From NCBI GenBank assembly GCA_013368315.1, contig JAACJM010000279.1, positions 41,359 to 105,358 on the forward strand: DNA of 64,000 bases, given 5' to 3'. The notes beneath the pieces were generated by a model. That model saw only the letters and a list, made by a program, of their open reading frames with translations, was not told where the DNA came from and made no database searches. Position 1 is the stretch's first letter, and every line of letters begins with the position of its first letter. The translations under genes were made by a program, and so were the position numbers. Below are positions 35,147-45,345 of the stretch, piece by piece. This DNA is from Tetrapyrgos nigripes (taxonomy: Eukaryota > Basidiomycota > Agaricomycetes > Agaricales > Campanellaceae).

Positions 35147-36773
35147 CAGTGGGTCAAAAAATTGTCCACATGTTTCGCATTTTTGGAAAGATTGCCAATT
35201 TAAGCAATACTGAGTAGAGATATTAAAATGTGGTCAGTGATGGGCAGAAAGCCCTTGATAAACGCTACAATATTCTGTCTGTTTTGTCTTATTTGGCTTA
35301 AAACTCATGGAGATATGACTGATTTAAAATGGTATGTCATTTGGACAATTTTTTGACATGCAAGTGAAAATACAGAAAGTGCTAGCTCAGTACTTGGTAT
35401 GCCCTCCTTTGGCCTTCAACACAGCCTCAATCCTTCTAGGCATGCTCCTGATCAATTTCTGACAATCTTCTTCTGTGATTTCATCCCACTTTTCAGCTGC
35501 TCTGTCCCATATTTCCCAAACTCCAGAGGGTGCTGTGTCATATCCATTGAGCTTGTGTTTGAGGGTTGTCCAGAGGTGTTCAATGGGGTTCAGGTCAGGA
35601 GATTGAGCAGGCCAGCTCATGCAATGGATGTTGTTGTCTTCAAACCACTTGGTGGCCAGTTTTGACTTGTGTTTAGGATCATTGTCTTGCTGAAAAATGG
35701 CCACCTCTGGATCAACACCCAAAATATCCATGCTCTCCAGAAGGTTGTTCTCCAAAATGTCCACATACTGCTCTGCATTCATCCTGCCCTCCACCTCTGC
35801 CATGTTTCCAACTCCTTCCCACCCCATACATCCCCACACCATGATATTTCCTCCTCCAAATTTGACTGTTTCCACCACATTTCTCTCTCCCAAGGATTCA
35901 CCCTTCCTCCCCCACACATACTGCTGTCCATCTGACCCATATCGATTGATTTTAGTCTCATCTGACCAAATAACCCTTTTCCAGTCATCCACAGTCCAGT
36001 TTCTGTACTTCTGTGCAAAGTTTAAACGAGCCTTCCTGTGAGCTGCAGTGAGTTTGGGCTTCTTCTTCGTTTTAGATGTGTCCACATCATGCCTGAGAAG
36101 GGAATTTCGAATGGTTTGGGTGGAGACAGGTTGGTCAAGGAGGGGATTGATGTTTCTGGCCACTTCTGTAGCATTTTCAGCTTTGCCAGTGTTGATTTGT
36201 TGGATAGCAGCACGTTCATCAGTGGTAGACAGCTTTCTAGGACGCCCTGCTTGATGGTTCTCCTTGTCAGGATACATCTCTTTGGCCAGAGAAGCAATCT
36301 TTGACTTGGATACCCCAGTTTTAGCAGAGATTTCCCTGGATGAAGCAGAAGTTTGGAGGAGAGAGAGGATATTGTCTTTCTGGGTGGATGTGATGGGTCT
36401 CATGATTTGATGAGGGCTATAGAACAACTGGATGCCCTTATATATGGTCCAGCTGGCAGCTATGATATCATTATGATGTAGCCATTGCATCATTGTACAA
36501 CTCCACTTATGATGTCATCTATGAGACATCACATAGTTACAATACTGATTTTGAAGTGGCAACTCAAAAAATTGTCCAAATGACATACCATTTTAAATCA
36601 ATCATATCTCCATGAGTTTTGAGCCAAATAGGACAAATAAAACAGATTATTGTAGCTCTTATCAAGGGCGTTCTGCCCATCACTGACCACATTTCAATAT
36701 CTCTACTCAGTATTGCTTAAATTGGCAATCTTTCCAAAAATGCGAAACATGTGGACAATTTTTTGACCCACTG
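35147..36773 (-). mobile_element. Complete Tc1/mariner element
   Basis: The 1627-bp element is flanked by TA (35145-35146 and 36774-36775). Terminal inverted repeats are about 210 bp (35147-35356 and 36564-36773), starting CAGTGGGTCAAAAAATTGTC and differing at a handful of positions. The inner end of each TIR repeats the outer motif TCAAAAAATTGTCC in opposite orientation. It encodes one intact transposase. The low TIR divergence and open ORF suggest a fairly recent insertion. Confidence 0.97.
35387..36403 (-). CDS. Tc1 family DD34E transposase
   Basis: The 338-aa protein, uninterrupted, moves the element by cut-and-paste into TA sites. The N-terminal half holds two helix-turn-helix units (residues about 8-45 and 60-105) with GRPRKLS, the GRPR-like AT-hook between them. 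The catalytic domain has D148 in VIWSDETKIN, D240 in FQQDNDPKHKS and E275 in SPDLNPIEHLW, giving 34 residues between the second Asp and Glu. The length is typical of Tc1 transposases. I chose ATG 36403 (MRPITSTQ) because it starts at the usual N terminus; an upstream in-frame ATG at 36493 would add 30 atypical residues. All hallmark residues are present, so activity is plausible. Confidence 0.97.
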   Translation of the reverse strand: MRPITSTQKDNILSLLQTSASSREISAKTGVSKSKIASLAKEMYPDKENHQAGRPRKLSTTDERAAIQQINTGKAENATEVARNINPLLDQPVSTQTIRNSLLRHDVDTSKTKKKPKLTAAHRKARLNFAQKYRNWTVDDWKRVIWSDETKINRYGSDGQQYVWGRKGESLGERNVVETVKFGGGNIMVWGCMGWEGVGNMAEVEGRMNAEQYVDILENNLLESMDILGVDPEVAIFQQDNDPKHKSKLATKWFEDNNIHCMSWPAQSPDLNPIEHLWTTLKHKLNGYDTAPSGVWEIWDRAAEKWDEITEEDCQKLIRSMPRRIEAVLKAKGGHTKY

Positions 36774-37339
36774 TAGAATGCGCTTCTATCACCACATCGG
36801 TCTTTCTTCACGAAGGAGACACCATTGTGTGAAGATCTGCAGTACAGTAGCAAGGTAGTTCTTTTCTCCTCCTCCTCCTCCTCCTCCTCCTCCTTTTCTT
36901 TCCAAGCTGACGCTTATACTCCAGGTTCCTCATTCCTTGGAAACCGGAAGCAAGGAAAACTTTCATGGAGGATTTGTATCTTAAATATCAGGTGCATTGA
37001 CTTGTGACTGGGGGCGTTCTTCAATGCTGACACTTATAATTCATACAATTTTTTAGACCACCTCCGATTGGGAAAACCATTTTTGTCCTTTTGACAGACA
37101 AGCCCAAGCAAGAGTGCATGTTCACTTTTGCTGCATCTCACGCTCTGAGTCAATAGATTTAGTAGTGCTCTCATTGACCTCGTCGAGACTCCAAGCAAGA
37201 AGAGGACCATTTCTCGCAAATCAAAGGCTAATCCAAGCCCCTCCAAATTGAAGAATTTGGTCAGGTTGGATGTATGTCATCATTCCCTTCAATCCAAAGT
37301 CATGATCTCTGATATACTACTAGCCCAGAAAGAATTCTG

Positions 37340-37600
37340 TTCCTCTGAATGGCTTCCACGGGCTCGTTCGGTCTACTTTGAGGATTTTTGGGAGACGAAG
37401 AATGGACACAGAATAGATGGAACGAGGATGATAGATTGTTGAGGATTGATCTGAAGCATATGCGGTGGTCCGTAATGGAATATGTGACTTGTTGGATGTG
37501 GGAATTGAGGAAGGAGTTTGGATCTCTCAGTGAGTTGCGGTGGCGTCTCTTCATGATCGTAATCTGATTTTTTTTCTGTCAGGCTTTGCAAACTCGGTAG
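37340..37600 (+). pseudogene. Fragment of the unidentified 6.9-kb gene
   Basis: Plus-strand frame reads GDEEWTQNRWNEDDRLLRID, the same residues as the minus-strand gene at 6955-7060. Upstream frame is shifted (a TGA/TAG in the FGLL region) and downstream sequence diverges after LRIDLK. It lies in the mirrored position expected from the inverted duplication. Confidence 0.55.
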
Positions 37601-40170
37601 ACGAAGTCTTGGAGTCCCTGTTTGAAGTCAGTGTATAGTAAAGATCTTTTTGAAGACAGTTACTCATATGGAGACCCTGAAGACATACGTGCCAAGTCGT
37701 TTTCAGCTGGATTGAAATGCTTTGGGCTTCGTTAGCGAAGTCTATTGGGGCTAGGAATCCGCTGATGGGTGCAGCTTGGTGCTGGTCTCAGTGGTTTGGG
37801 CGTTGAGGGCATTATGTCCTCGACGTACATGCAGATTTTTATTCTGGAAATTTTTCCAACGTTTGGGACCTTCTCTACCTAGTTTCCGAGGTCGTTATCG
37901 ATAACGCACGCAAGTCCGACTACCCCAGTCCCTGTAGACGTTCTCCAGAACGATCAATACCTGCCAGCTCATCAATCTCCCAGAACCAAGACATATGACA
38001 CCAGCCGTTTCTCGTTGGGTTGGTACCTTTCCGACGTCGTTATCGGGGTTTCCTGGAGCTGAGAACTCATTGGTTGGCACAGATTGGTGAAGCTCTGGTG
38101 GTTATGGTGTGCATTGGAGGCTCGCATATCCCAACCGGGTACGCTTTTTTCATTCTTTATAGCTTATCGCAACTGACTTTGGGTCCTGGGGCTCGTCGGG
38201 TTGTATTTCCTCTTCCAGGTGGCCATGCACATCATCGATTTCGCAAGTCTTTGGGTCACTGGGTCACCGAAATAGTCTAACGTCGCGCAATTTCAACATG
38301 ATATGATGAGAAGATAGGAGAATGGGCATTGGGACTGTTTTCTCTGTACGTTCTGGTCATGTATGTTTATGTGGGTGTTCTTTCTCCTTATACTGAAGAC
38401 TTCTAGTCGTCTTTCTTTCTCCGTGTACAGTGTTAGCAAAACAATGAAAATCGCTGGATGGGCACTGGTGATCCTACCAGAGTCGTTTTGCAAGTCTTTG
38501 CCTACAGATTGGCAATGGGAATGCTTTTACTTGTTGTACGTGGGTCGTCTGATACTGTGAACGCGATAGCCAACTGAAATACCTCCCAGATGCAGGGAAG
38601 AAGGAATCTGGTACTATTGACGATTCAACTCGACAATTCATACATGTATTCCATTCATACAAGCGTTACAGTCAACGATCACTCTGTTGTTGCTGTTGAA
38701 AGGAGCAGTGGAGTGAGTCTCTGATATTCGTATTGGTTATGCTAGTGGGACAGGCTCAAAGGAATGTTGTCTGAAGACATTGCCAACGTCTTACTCTTCG
38801 ACGACCCAGCTGGTACTCAAAATACTAGCATGGAAGATATCGCATCTCATGAACTTTGCGTCCTGGCTCTCGCTTCATCAAAACTGGCCCTTTTTGCCTG
38901 CTACCCCATAGCATGGCTGTTTTCATTGCTGCTACCATCCCATCGTTATTTACGTGCCTGGTAGAGTCGTTCATGCACTAAAAGATGCTGAATACTCTAG
39001 ACCGATCATTTCCGTCCCTTGAAGACGAACTTGTTTCGTCTTCTGATACAGATAGAATTTGCGTCTATGCGGTGGCCACACATGGCAATTGTCAAAGGGT
39101 TCCTGCTTAGAGCTTGAGGGAAATCAGGGTAAGCGTACTGGTCATTCTTGGATTTTTTTTTTGCTAATGATATGCAGTTTAGAATCCTACCCGACTCTTC
39201 CCATAGCTCCTTTATTATGCTTGGACAATATTCTGCCTCTCGTCTCCACTCCCTGAGAAAGCCACTGTCGCTATCTCCTATACCTTAGCATTACGTCGTC
39301 ATCAGGTGGACAGAGCGATCATCTTCTCTGGACTTTGTCCAGCTGGTACCCACTACGCACTCATCACCGTGACGTTCCCGCTTGTTCACCAGTCCGGTTT
39401 TTTCAACTTGGATTTGGGGTTTCGGACTCTCATCTGGACTAGATCGTCAGTCGAGGGCATCTAAATGATTGTTGGTGGCATAGGCTGGGTATTCTCAGCA
39501 TGGCATAGTGTCTTGTATATGTATGGGGTTATGGGTGGTTCTACCCGTTATTGGAAGGGATACAGGTTGCATCGCTCCCATTGACCTCGAGGATATGATA
39601 AGATGGGGATACATGTTGCATGGGTTTCGTTCTCTCGAGGATATGACGAGATGATGGAAAGTTAGAAAAATATGGATGTGGTGGCACTTGGGGGCCAATA
39701 TACGAAAAATCTCGATCTGATGCTAGATCCCGTTGCCGGTGCCGTTGTGGTTTTTTCTTGGGGGTGCAATAGCATGGATTGTCGAGAGAATGTGTTGAGA
39801 GAACGTGTCGGAAATTTAATATCTTTTACCGAAACTATTTGGTAATGAGGCCATCAGCCACAGTGGATGTCCCATTTTCAGCTATTCCTTGTCGTCGGTC
39901 ATCCAAAGCGCCAAAACGAATAGCTGTTATGCCCGCTGCGCAGGAATCTCTGGTGATGCTTTCCCCATTTCACTGGAAAGCAATGGCGTGAAATTGGTGG
40001 TGAAGGCAGTGAAAGACTGGGTGATTGGAGTGGAGTCGCTAAGTGGACTATTGGGTATCCATGTTCTTCATTGCCATGATCACCTGTATTATGTGCACCA
40101 GGAATTAATCTCCCAATATTCCTCATGGTTGTCAACCTAGGTCTGGTCATACTCAACCCCTCATCCCCAC
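37600..40170. other. No supported gene
   Basis: Several short frames, none with family resemblance or a spliced structure. CCGAGGTCGTTATCG near 37885 and CCGACGTCGTTATCG near 38031 form a direct repeat. ATATGA-rich short repeats lie near 39560-39650. Possibly remnants of decayed genes. Confidence 0.35.
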
Positions 40171-40176
40171 ATGCTG

Positions 40177-40295
40177 AAAATATCCGCTCGGCAGAAAGGC
40201 ATACAGAAACACACTTTTTTACAGATATATCTTATATCAGTAGTAGTGATGTGATCTATCCGTCGAGCGGATATTTTTGTCTTTTCGGCATGGCC
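40177..40295. mobile_element. Small imperfect palindromic MITE candidate
   Basis: Left side has ATGCTGAAAATATCCGCTCG; right side has the complement (CGAGCGGATATTTTTG...TTCGGCAT) with a 9-base indel. The same motif occurs near 6235-6290. No clear target duplication. No gene was found between here and 41304 either, apart from weak frames. Confidence 0.35.
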
Positions 40296-40299
40296 ACAC

Positions 40300-41300
40300 T
40301 CATCCTCCTCAACTCAATGACTGGGGACCAATATTGGAAGGTGTCGATCGATATCGACGCCGTGGTGTCGTTGTCATGGTTTTCTCAGGGATGCAATAGA
40401 ATGGATAGTCGGGAGAATGGGTCAGGAATATCATACATATTATTTTAAAATTTTTTATGTGACGGTCAGGTCAGCCGCAGTAGATGACCCATTTTCAACA
40501 ACCCTTGGTCCTGCCATGCCCGATGCACAGATATCTCCCCGAAGATTATTATCCTGAGATCTCGGCGAATACCTCAGCTCACTCGGATAGTCCAACCAAG
40601 ATCACCAAAAAGTTGGAAAGTTGAGGTGGAGACTCCGGGAGAAGAGTTTGAATACGGGGGATTTCTTTTCCCATAGGCTACTGCTGCTTTTCTGGTATTG
40701 GTATCATGTCAGGGAACCCGGTTTGGAAGCCGCACCTTGAAGTGAGCCAACTTCTCGATACTCCAGGTTCATCCCAACTCCAGTCCATACCCAACGCCAA
40801 CCTTCAATCTCAAGCTGCCCGGTGAAGCCGTTTGTTTGATTCCTTCACACAGTCATTTGTGTAGAGGCAAGGAGGCAAGGAGGAGGAGAGGAAAGACGAG
40901 CTGAATAGGTGAAGAATGAAGTGGATCATGCGACCGACGCTTTCGTCAAGCCGCTGCCTGTGCCTAACAATCCTTCCAAAGCCACAGCCTCATCACTGCT
41001 ACTCCCAGTGCAACCATCCCTTGCAACACGCTTCCGCCAAAAAATATCTCTGCCAGCATCATCCTTGGTGAAGACTAAGACTAGTGTGGATTGACGGTTG
41101 GTTTCGGAGTCAGGGAATGTAAGACCAGTAATATGGTCGGAGGGGAAAGAGAAAGAGAAAGAGAAGGAGAAAGGAAAGAGAAGTCTGTGCCTTCGAGTTT
41201 TAAGAGAGGGAAAGGAAGGAAATGAGAGGGAGTTGGGAGGAAGGAATTGACGCGAGCAATAATCACGCGACCGACGCTTTGGTCACCGGCTCCCGCCTCT
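40300..41300. other. No supported gene; upstream part of right duplication arm
   Basis: A plus-strand frame at 40909-41094 (MKNEVDHATDAFVKPLPVPN) has an ATG but no homolog I recognise. 41205-41304 matches the left arm upstream of the T5orf172 gene. A (GAGAAA)n run lies at 41146-41180. Confidence 0.35.
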
Positions 41301-41304
41301 GTCA

Positions 41305-41843
41305 TTGCCGCCTGGGCCTACACGTCCTCAAAGCCCCAAATACATTCACGTACTCATGGTGGTACGTGATATGCTACTCTACATATCGTTCATTCACTGT
41401 TTCCGCAAGTTTCTGGTTTTCCATGACTGGGTGGTTAGGCCAGTTTCCGCTAGGGTGAAGAGGGATGCTTGGGTGTACGTCCTGTCCTTTAGAAACGGCA
41501 AAGCCTGCAAAATCGGCTGTACCCGTCGCACACCGAGACGCAGATTGCAGGAGTGGAGGTGCAAAGACAAGTCGAAGGGATTCAAACTGGTATATTCGGT
41601 CCAGGTCAGCAAAGAGAGAATGTTCGGTATCGGTATGTTTTGAATCAGTATCCATCAGTCTTTTCACTCACAAATGTTTCAGAACACGAAGCTCATCAGC
41701 AAGTACTCAAATATACCCACAAAAGCAATGGCGCTTGCCCGAATTGCTCTTCAAAGCACCGAGAGGAATTCATCTTCAAAGCAGCATTTGGATTGAGAGA
41801 TGCCTGCGACGCCGTTGATATGGCGAAGGAACTTGTTGGCTGA
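41305..41843 (+). CDS. T5orf172 (GIY-YIG-like) domain protein, copy 2
   Basis: Exon 1 41305-41632, intron 41633-41682 (GTATGT...TTTCAG, 50 nt), exon 2 41683-41843 ending TGA. The product has WVYVLSFRNGKACKIGCTRR and, in exon 2, CPNCSSKHREEFIF, the conserved core and the Cys/His/Glu tail motif of T5orf172 proteins. It is nearly identical to the minus-strand copy at 5532-6068, with intact frame and splice sites in both. A 48-nt in-frame segment (GTACGT...CGCAAG, about 41363-41410) may be a further intron. The family is related to GIY-YIG endonucleases; the fungal role is not known to me. Both copies remaining open in a region of decay hints at selection or a recent duplication. Confidence 0.65.
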
Positions 41844-41982
41844 GTGCTTGGGGCTTTTTTCCTCTTTTTTTTTAGCATCGTTGTTTTCTGTTTGCTATCA
41901 TGTTTCTTGCTTTCGTATCTGCATTGTATGTACATTCTTGGGTGTAGAAAATCAGTCTGTGACAAACCAATTCACAACTGTC

Positions 41983-43290
41983 ATGGCGGTCGTCTCAAAC
42001 TACTCCCTTGCACTCGACATCAAGCCCAAAATCACATGGACAGAGAACCAGGAAAAGTCTCTCACTAGAGACTACCCATTTGTGCTCGATCACAACGAAG
42101 ACCCTCAGCAACACTACTCAATCTCCTTGTCCTTACTACGCGGTCAATAACTGACAGATACCGTGGACTTCCAAGCCTCCTGGATAAGATATGCAACGAA
42201 GAAGAAGCAGAAGAGTTGGGAATTGAAGAGAGTATCTACTTTACCAGAACTCTGTTCACTTCTCCAGTCGAAAGTCTCCAAATTTACCTTTCTCAGACGA
42301 AGAGAAGGAGGCAGCCAAAGACGACGCCTCCGCGGATATTGACACACGACACCATAAACGGGCACGAACTAGTGTCTCCGTTGCCAAGATCTCGATCAAA
42401 CGCGACTCCTCCAAACTTTCCAAGCACCTCACTGTCTCATTGTCCTCTTCGTCAACTAGACACCCATCTCCTGCCTTGTCCGCCACTTCAAGTACCTCTC
42501 ACACTCGCGAAAGACATCCGTCTCGTCCTCTAGAACATTCCCGTTCTCGCTCGCTTTCTGTCACTCTTGCAGAAGAGGAGCATCAAAAGGCAGTGGAAGC
42601 CAAAGAACGACAACACCAGCACGCAGATAGCGTTGGAATCGGAGGAGTAAAGAAACGCATTCTGAGCCAAGAAGTCAGCATGACGAGGGTGTTTAAACCC
42701 AAGGCGAGGTCTCAGACCACAATGGTCACGGTCGAGAAGACTGTCAAGCCAGTAGTGAAAACAGAGCCTAAGGATTTGGTGGTGACTTTGGTAGAGGCCA
42801 CACTGGAGAAGCCGCGGATAGTCCCTGGAAGGACTTTAAATTTGTCCCGGTTGCAGTTACAACAAGCTGTACCACCGCTACCACTATTACTACCACATTC
42901 ATCATCATCACTTCAAGTTTGCCGACTGCTCTGAAATTAGCTCTTCCCGAAGAAGATATCTTTTTTCAGCCGGGATCCCAGCAGACAGGTCAGAGCCGTA
43001 CCCGTAGCAAGAATCCAGGTCCAGGTGGCCTAAATCTCTCCTAGCTCAGCGAGCCTGAGGGTGACGTTGATGAGGTTGGAAGTTCAGATGCTGAAGTCGA
43101 GGCAGAGGAGGTATGGTATCCTCCCGCTTCAAGTTCCCCCGACGTCCTTCTGTTGAGTGACAAGTTAAAAGTCCTCACAAGCAAGATATTTCACCGTCTG
43201 GATCTGATTCTGGTGATGAAGGCGATGACGATGACTGGCAGGCCATGAATACATGCGTGGGTGTACACCCACAAAAACTATGTGTTTCTT
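41983..43290 (+). pseudogene. Possible Sld3-like replication factor relic
   Basis: Fragments in different frames along one strand: MAVVSNYSLALDIKPKITW (41983), LPSLLDKICNEEEAEELG (about 42173), DEEKEAAKDDASADIDT, KISIKRDSSKLSKHLTVSL, then a longer frame 42440-42934 with KKRILSQEVSMTRVFKPKAR and TLVEATLEKPR. The REVSM-x-R-x-FK type motif and order recall fungal Sld3, which loads Cdc45 at origins, but I am not certain. The middle of the protein is missing between about 42110 and 42170, and later frames shift at several points; an acidic C-terminal piece (DSGDEGDDDDWQA) appears near 43210. A 3' splice site at about 43290 leads into the exon-like end of repeat B. Confidence 0.35.
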
Positions 43291-43757
43291 TCTTGCAGAT
43301 GCGTCTTGCAGTGGACACGTTGGAAACGCGACTGCGTCAAGCCACTGACACACCTGCGTCCTATTCTGACTCCGGAAATACGATATATCTGCAGACCTAT
43401 CTGAACTCTGGATAGATGGTCCATTTGGACTCCTATCTGCACCCATATATGTGCTTCAGATATACGGGATTTCTGGACATGTATCCGGAGCTTTAAAAGG
43501 TTATCTTTCTTTTGTTCGAATAGCTATACAAATTAGGCGTCTTTTTGTACATCTTTACATAGATTACATGTGCCATCTTTTTGTTTACCTATCAAGTGTA
43601 ATTAGGGGTTTCCAGATGTACGTTCTTTCTGTATGAATATTTAGAGTCAAAATATAACATTTATTTGTATATATATCTGAACTCCAAATACATCCTACTT
43701 TCGTACACCTATCTGCTCATCTATCCGTCGAGCCGATAGAAACGTACTTCCGGCGTG
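43290..43757 (-). repeat. Dispersed repeat B, copy 2
   Basis: Inverted match to 3522-4535 minus its 544-bp extra block. Begins directly after TTTCTTGCAG with a frame MRLAVDTLETRLRQATD that runs to a stop near 43416, as in the other copy. Ends at CTTCCGGCGTGAATAAC. 43760-44090 beyond it holds no supported gene. Confidence 0.75.
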
Positions 43758-44099
43758 AATAACAGGAACATAATTCCCTTGAACGGTCAACGGTCAACGG
43801 TCCAAGTCAATTCAAGCCTCGATAGGTATCAGAATTCGCGCAGTATGATCCGTATATATGCTGTCAAAGACCCGGGCAAGCTAAAAATGAAGTTCCCGAT
43901 CTGGCCAGACCGAGCCACTCTTTGCCTGCAAATACTTGGACAAGTTCCAGACACAGGTATTGGTACTGACAGAACGAAGTTTTGGAATTTCTGGAACAAC
44001 GATTGATGAACGTTCATTTGGACGCGTGCAATGGACATCGATGTACAGTTGCTACATTTACTTACGTGGGTAGAGTATAAAAAGTGCACGTCGTAGCAC

Positions 44100-44651
44100 T
44101 AAGGCTCCAACCAATTACATTACGATTACTCAAAATCCAGTAATTAATTGGAATTGGTAATTAATATATTAGTAATCGATTATAATGAGTAATTAATTAG
44201 TTTCCCAACTCACTACAGTGGCATGCCACAGGAAGTTGTTCTGGTGGCCCTAAAGTGCCATTATCTATGTCATTTGTGGTTTCAAGTCATTATCTTAAAC
44301 TGGATGTGCCAATGTATAGTGATTGTACACCTATGGTCTGCCTTGTGATGACTAATTTCTATTTGTCATGTCTTTATCACATGAAAGTTAGTAGTTATGA
44401 CAAGGTTTCTCCTTTGTATGGTCAATCCTGCAGTGTGAAGAGTAAATTGTAGTATTATTAGATGGCTACAAGTCAGTATGAAGTAGACTTGAGGCACTTG
44501 GCTGAGCCTTCTGCTACTCTGACCTGAAACTAATTAATTACTGATTAATATCAACTAATTACCCATTACTGGGTTTACCATAATCTAATTGTAATTTTAA
44601 TTCGATAAAACCGATTAAATCAGTAATTAATTGGAATTGGTTGGAGCCTTA
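44100..44651. mobile_element. AT-rich MITE with 8-bp target duplication
   Basis: Termini are inverted repeats starting TAAGGCTCCAACCAATT. The flanks repeat CGTAGCAC (44092-44099 and 44652-44659), an 8-bp duplication as for hAT elements. Interior ends are stacked with TAATTAATTGGAATTGG-type palindromes. About 290 bp in the centre is less AT-rich and could be an inner insertion. No transposase. Confidence 0.75.
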
Positions 44652-45145
44652 CGTAGCACATGATGGTATATTGGTTAACGTTTCTTTTGAATGACGATTG
44701 ACTGTGCCCGCTGCTTCTGCGTAGAAGCAGGTAGCAGTATTCCTTGGCTGATGGATCCGGTGACCAAGGGATCTCTTTGAAAAAGTTCCTGGCTATCCTT
44801 CTTGACTCGAGTGGAGAGGTCATGGGTCCGGAGCTCAAACACTGGTATCCATCAGACCCTTGTAAGTAGTGTAGGTGAGGATGGCGTTAGGACTGCATAG
44901 GTGCTGTCAAAGGTGTTCATAGTACTTGGACAGGGAGACCATATGCACAGATGAATGTACGGGGAGGTTTTCTTTTTCGAATTCGAATTTCACGTTTGAC
45001 GTTTCACCCTCTCTACCTCCACCGGGTGTAATCTCGGACGATTACCATACGGAGCGGCGGATCTTAGGACCCGATCAGAACGCTGTCAACCCCACCTTTG
45101 ATCAATGACCAATTGAATGGAGTTACGTAGTAGGTTGGGGTTTAG

Positions 45146-45154
45146 TATATAAAT
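45146..45154 (+). promoter_or_regulatory. TATA box of the GH3 gene
   Basis: TATATAAAT about 50 bp before the ATG at 45200. The whole upstream block 44822-45199 is repeated at 60117-60468 before the second GH3 copy, where the TATA sequence itself has been lost by a small deletion. Confidence 0.55.
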
Positions 45155-45345
45155 TAAAAAAAGTGGAACGAGGAAGACACGACACGACGACCGACGACGA
45201 TGTTGTTAACGCTGGGCTTTGGCTTTGGCCTAGCCGTGTCTGCTGTGTCTGCGCAGAGTTCCGAGTCAGGAGTTGCTTCAACGTCTGCAGTGCCGAGTTC
45301 GTCGGCGGTGATTAGCTCTGTGTTGCCGCCCTCGTCGTCGCCGTC

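Larger units (their letters stand above)
34977..37262 (+). repeat. Repeat X, copy 3, split by Tc1
   Basis: 34977-35146 and 36776-37262 together match 9990-8840 (inverted). The Tc1 element sits in the target ...GCAGATAGAATGC..., and the uninterrupted sequence is present at 9848-9862 in copy 2. Exon-like pieces seen in the other copies are kept here in the same order on the plus strand. Confidence 0.8.

Noticed and set aside
35399..36304. Several plus-strand frames of 80-114 codons
   Set aside because: All are antisense shadows of the Tc1 transposase.
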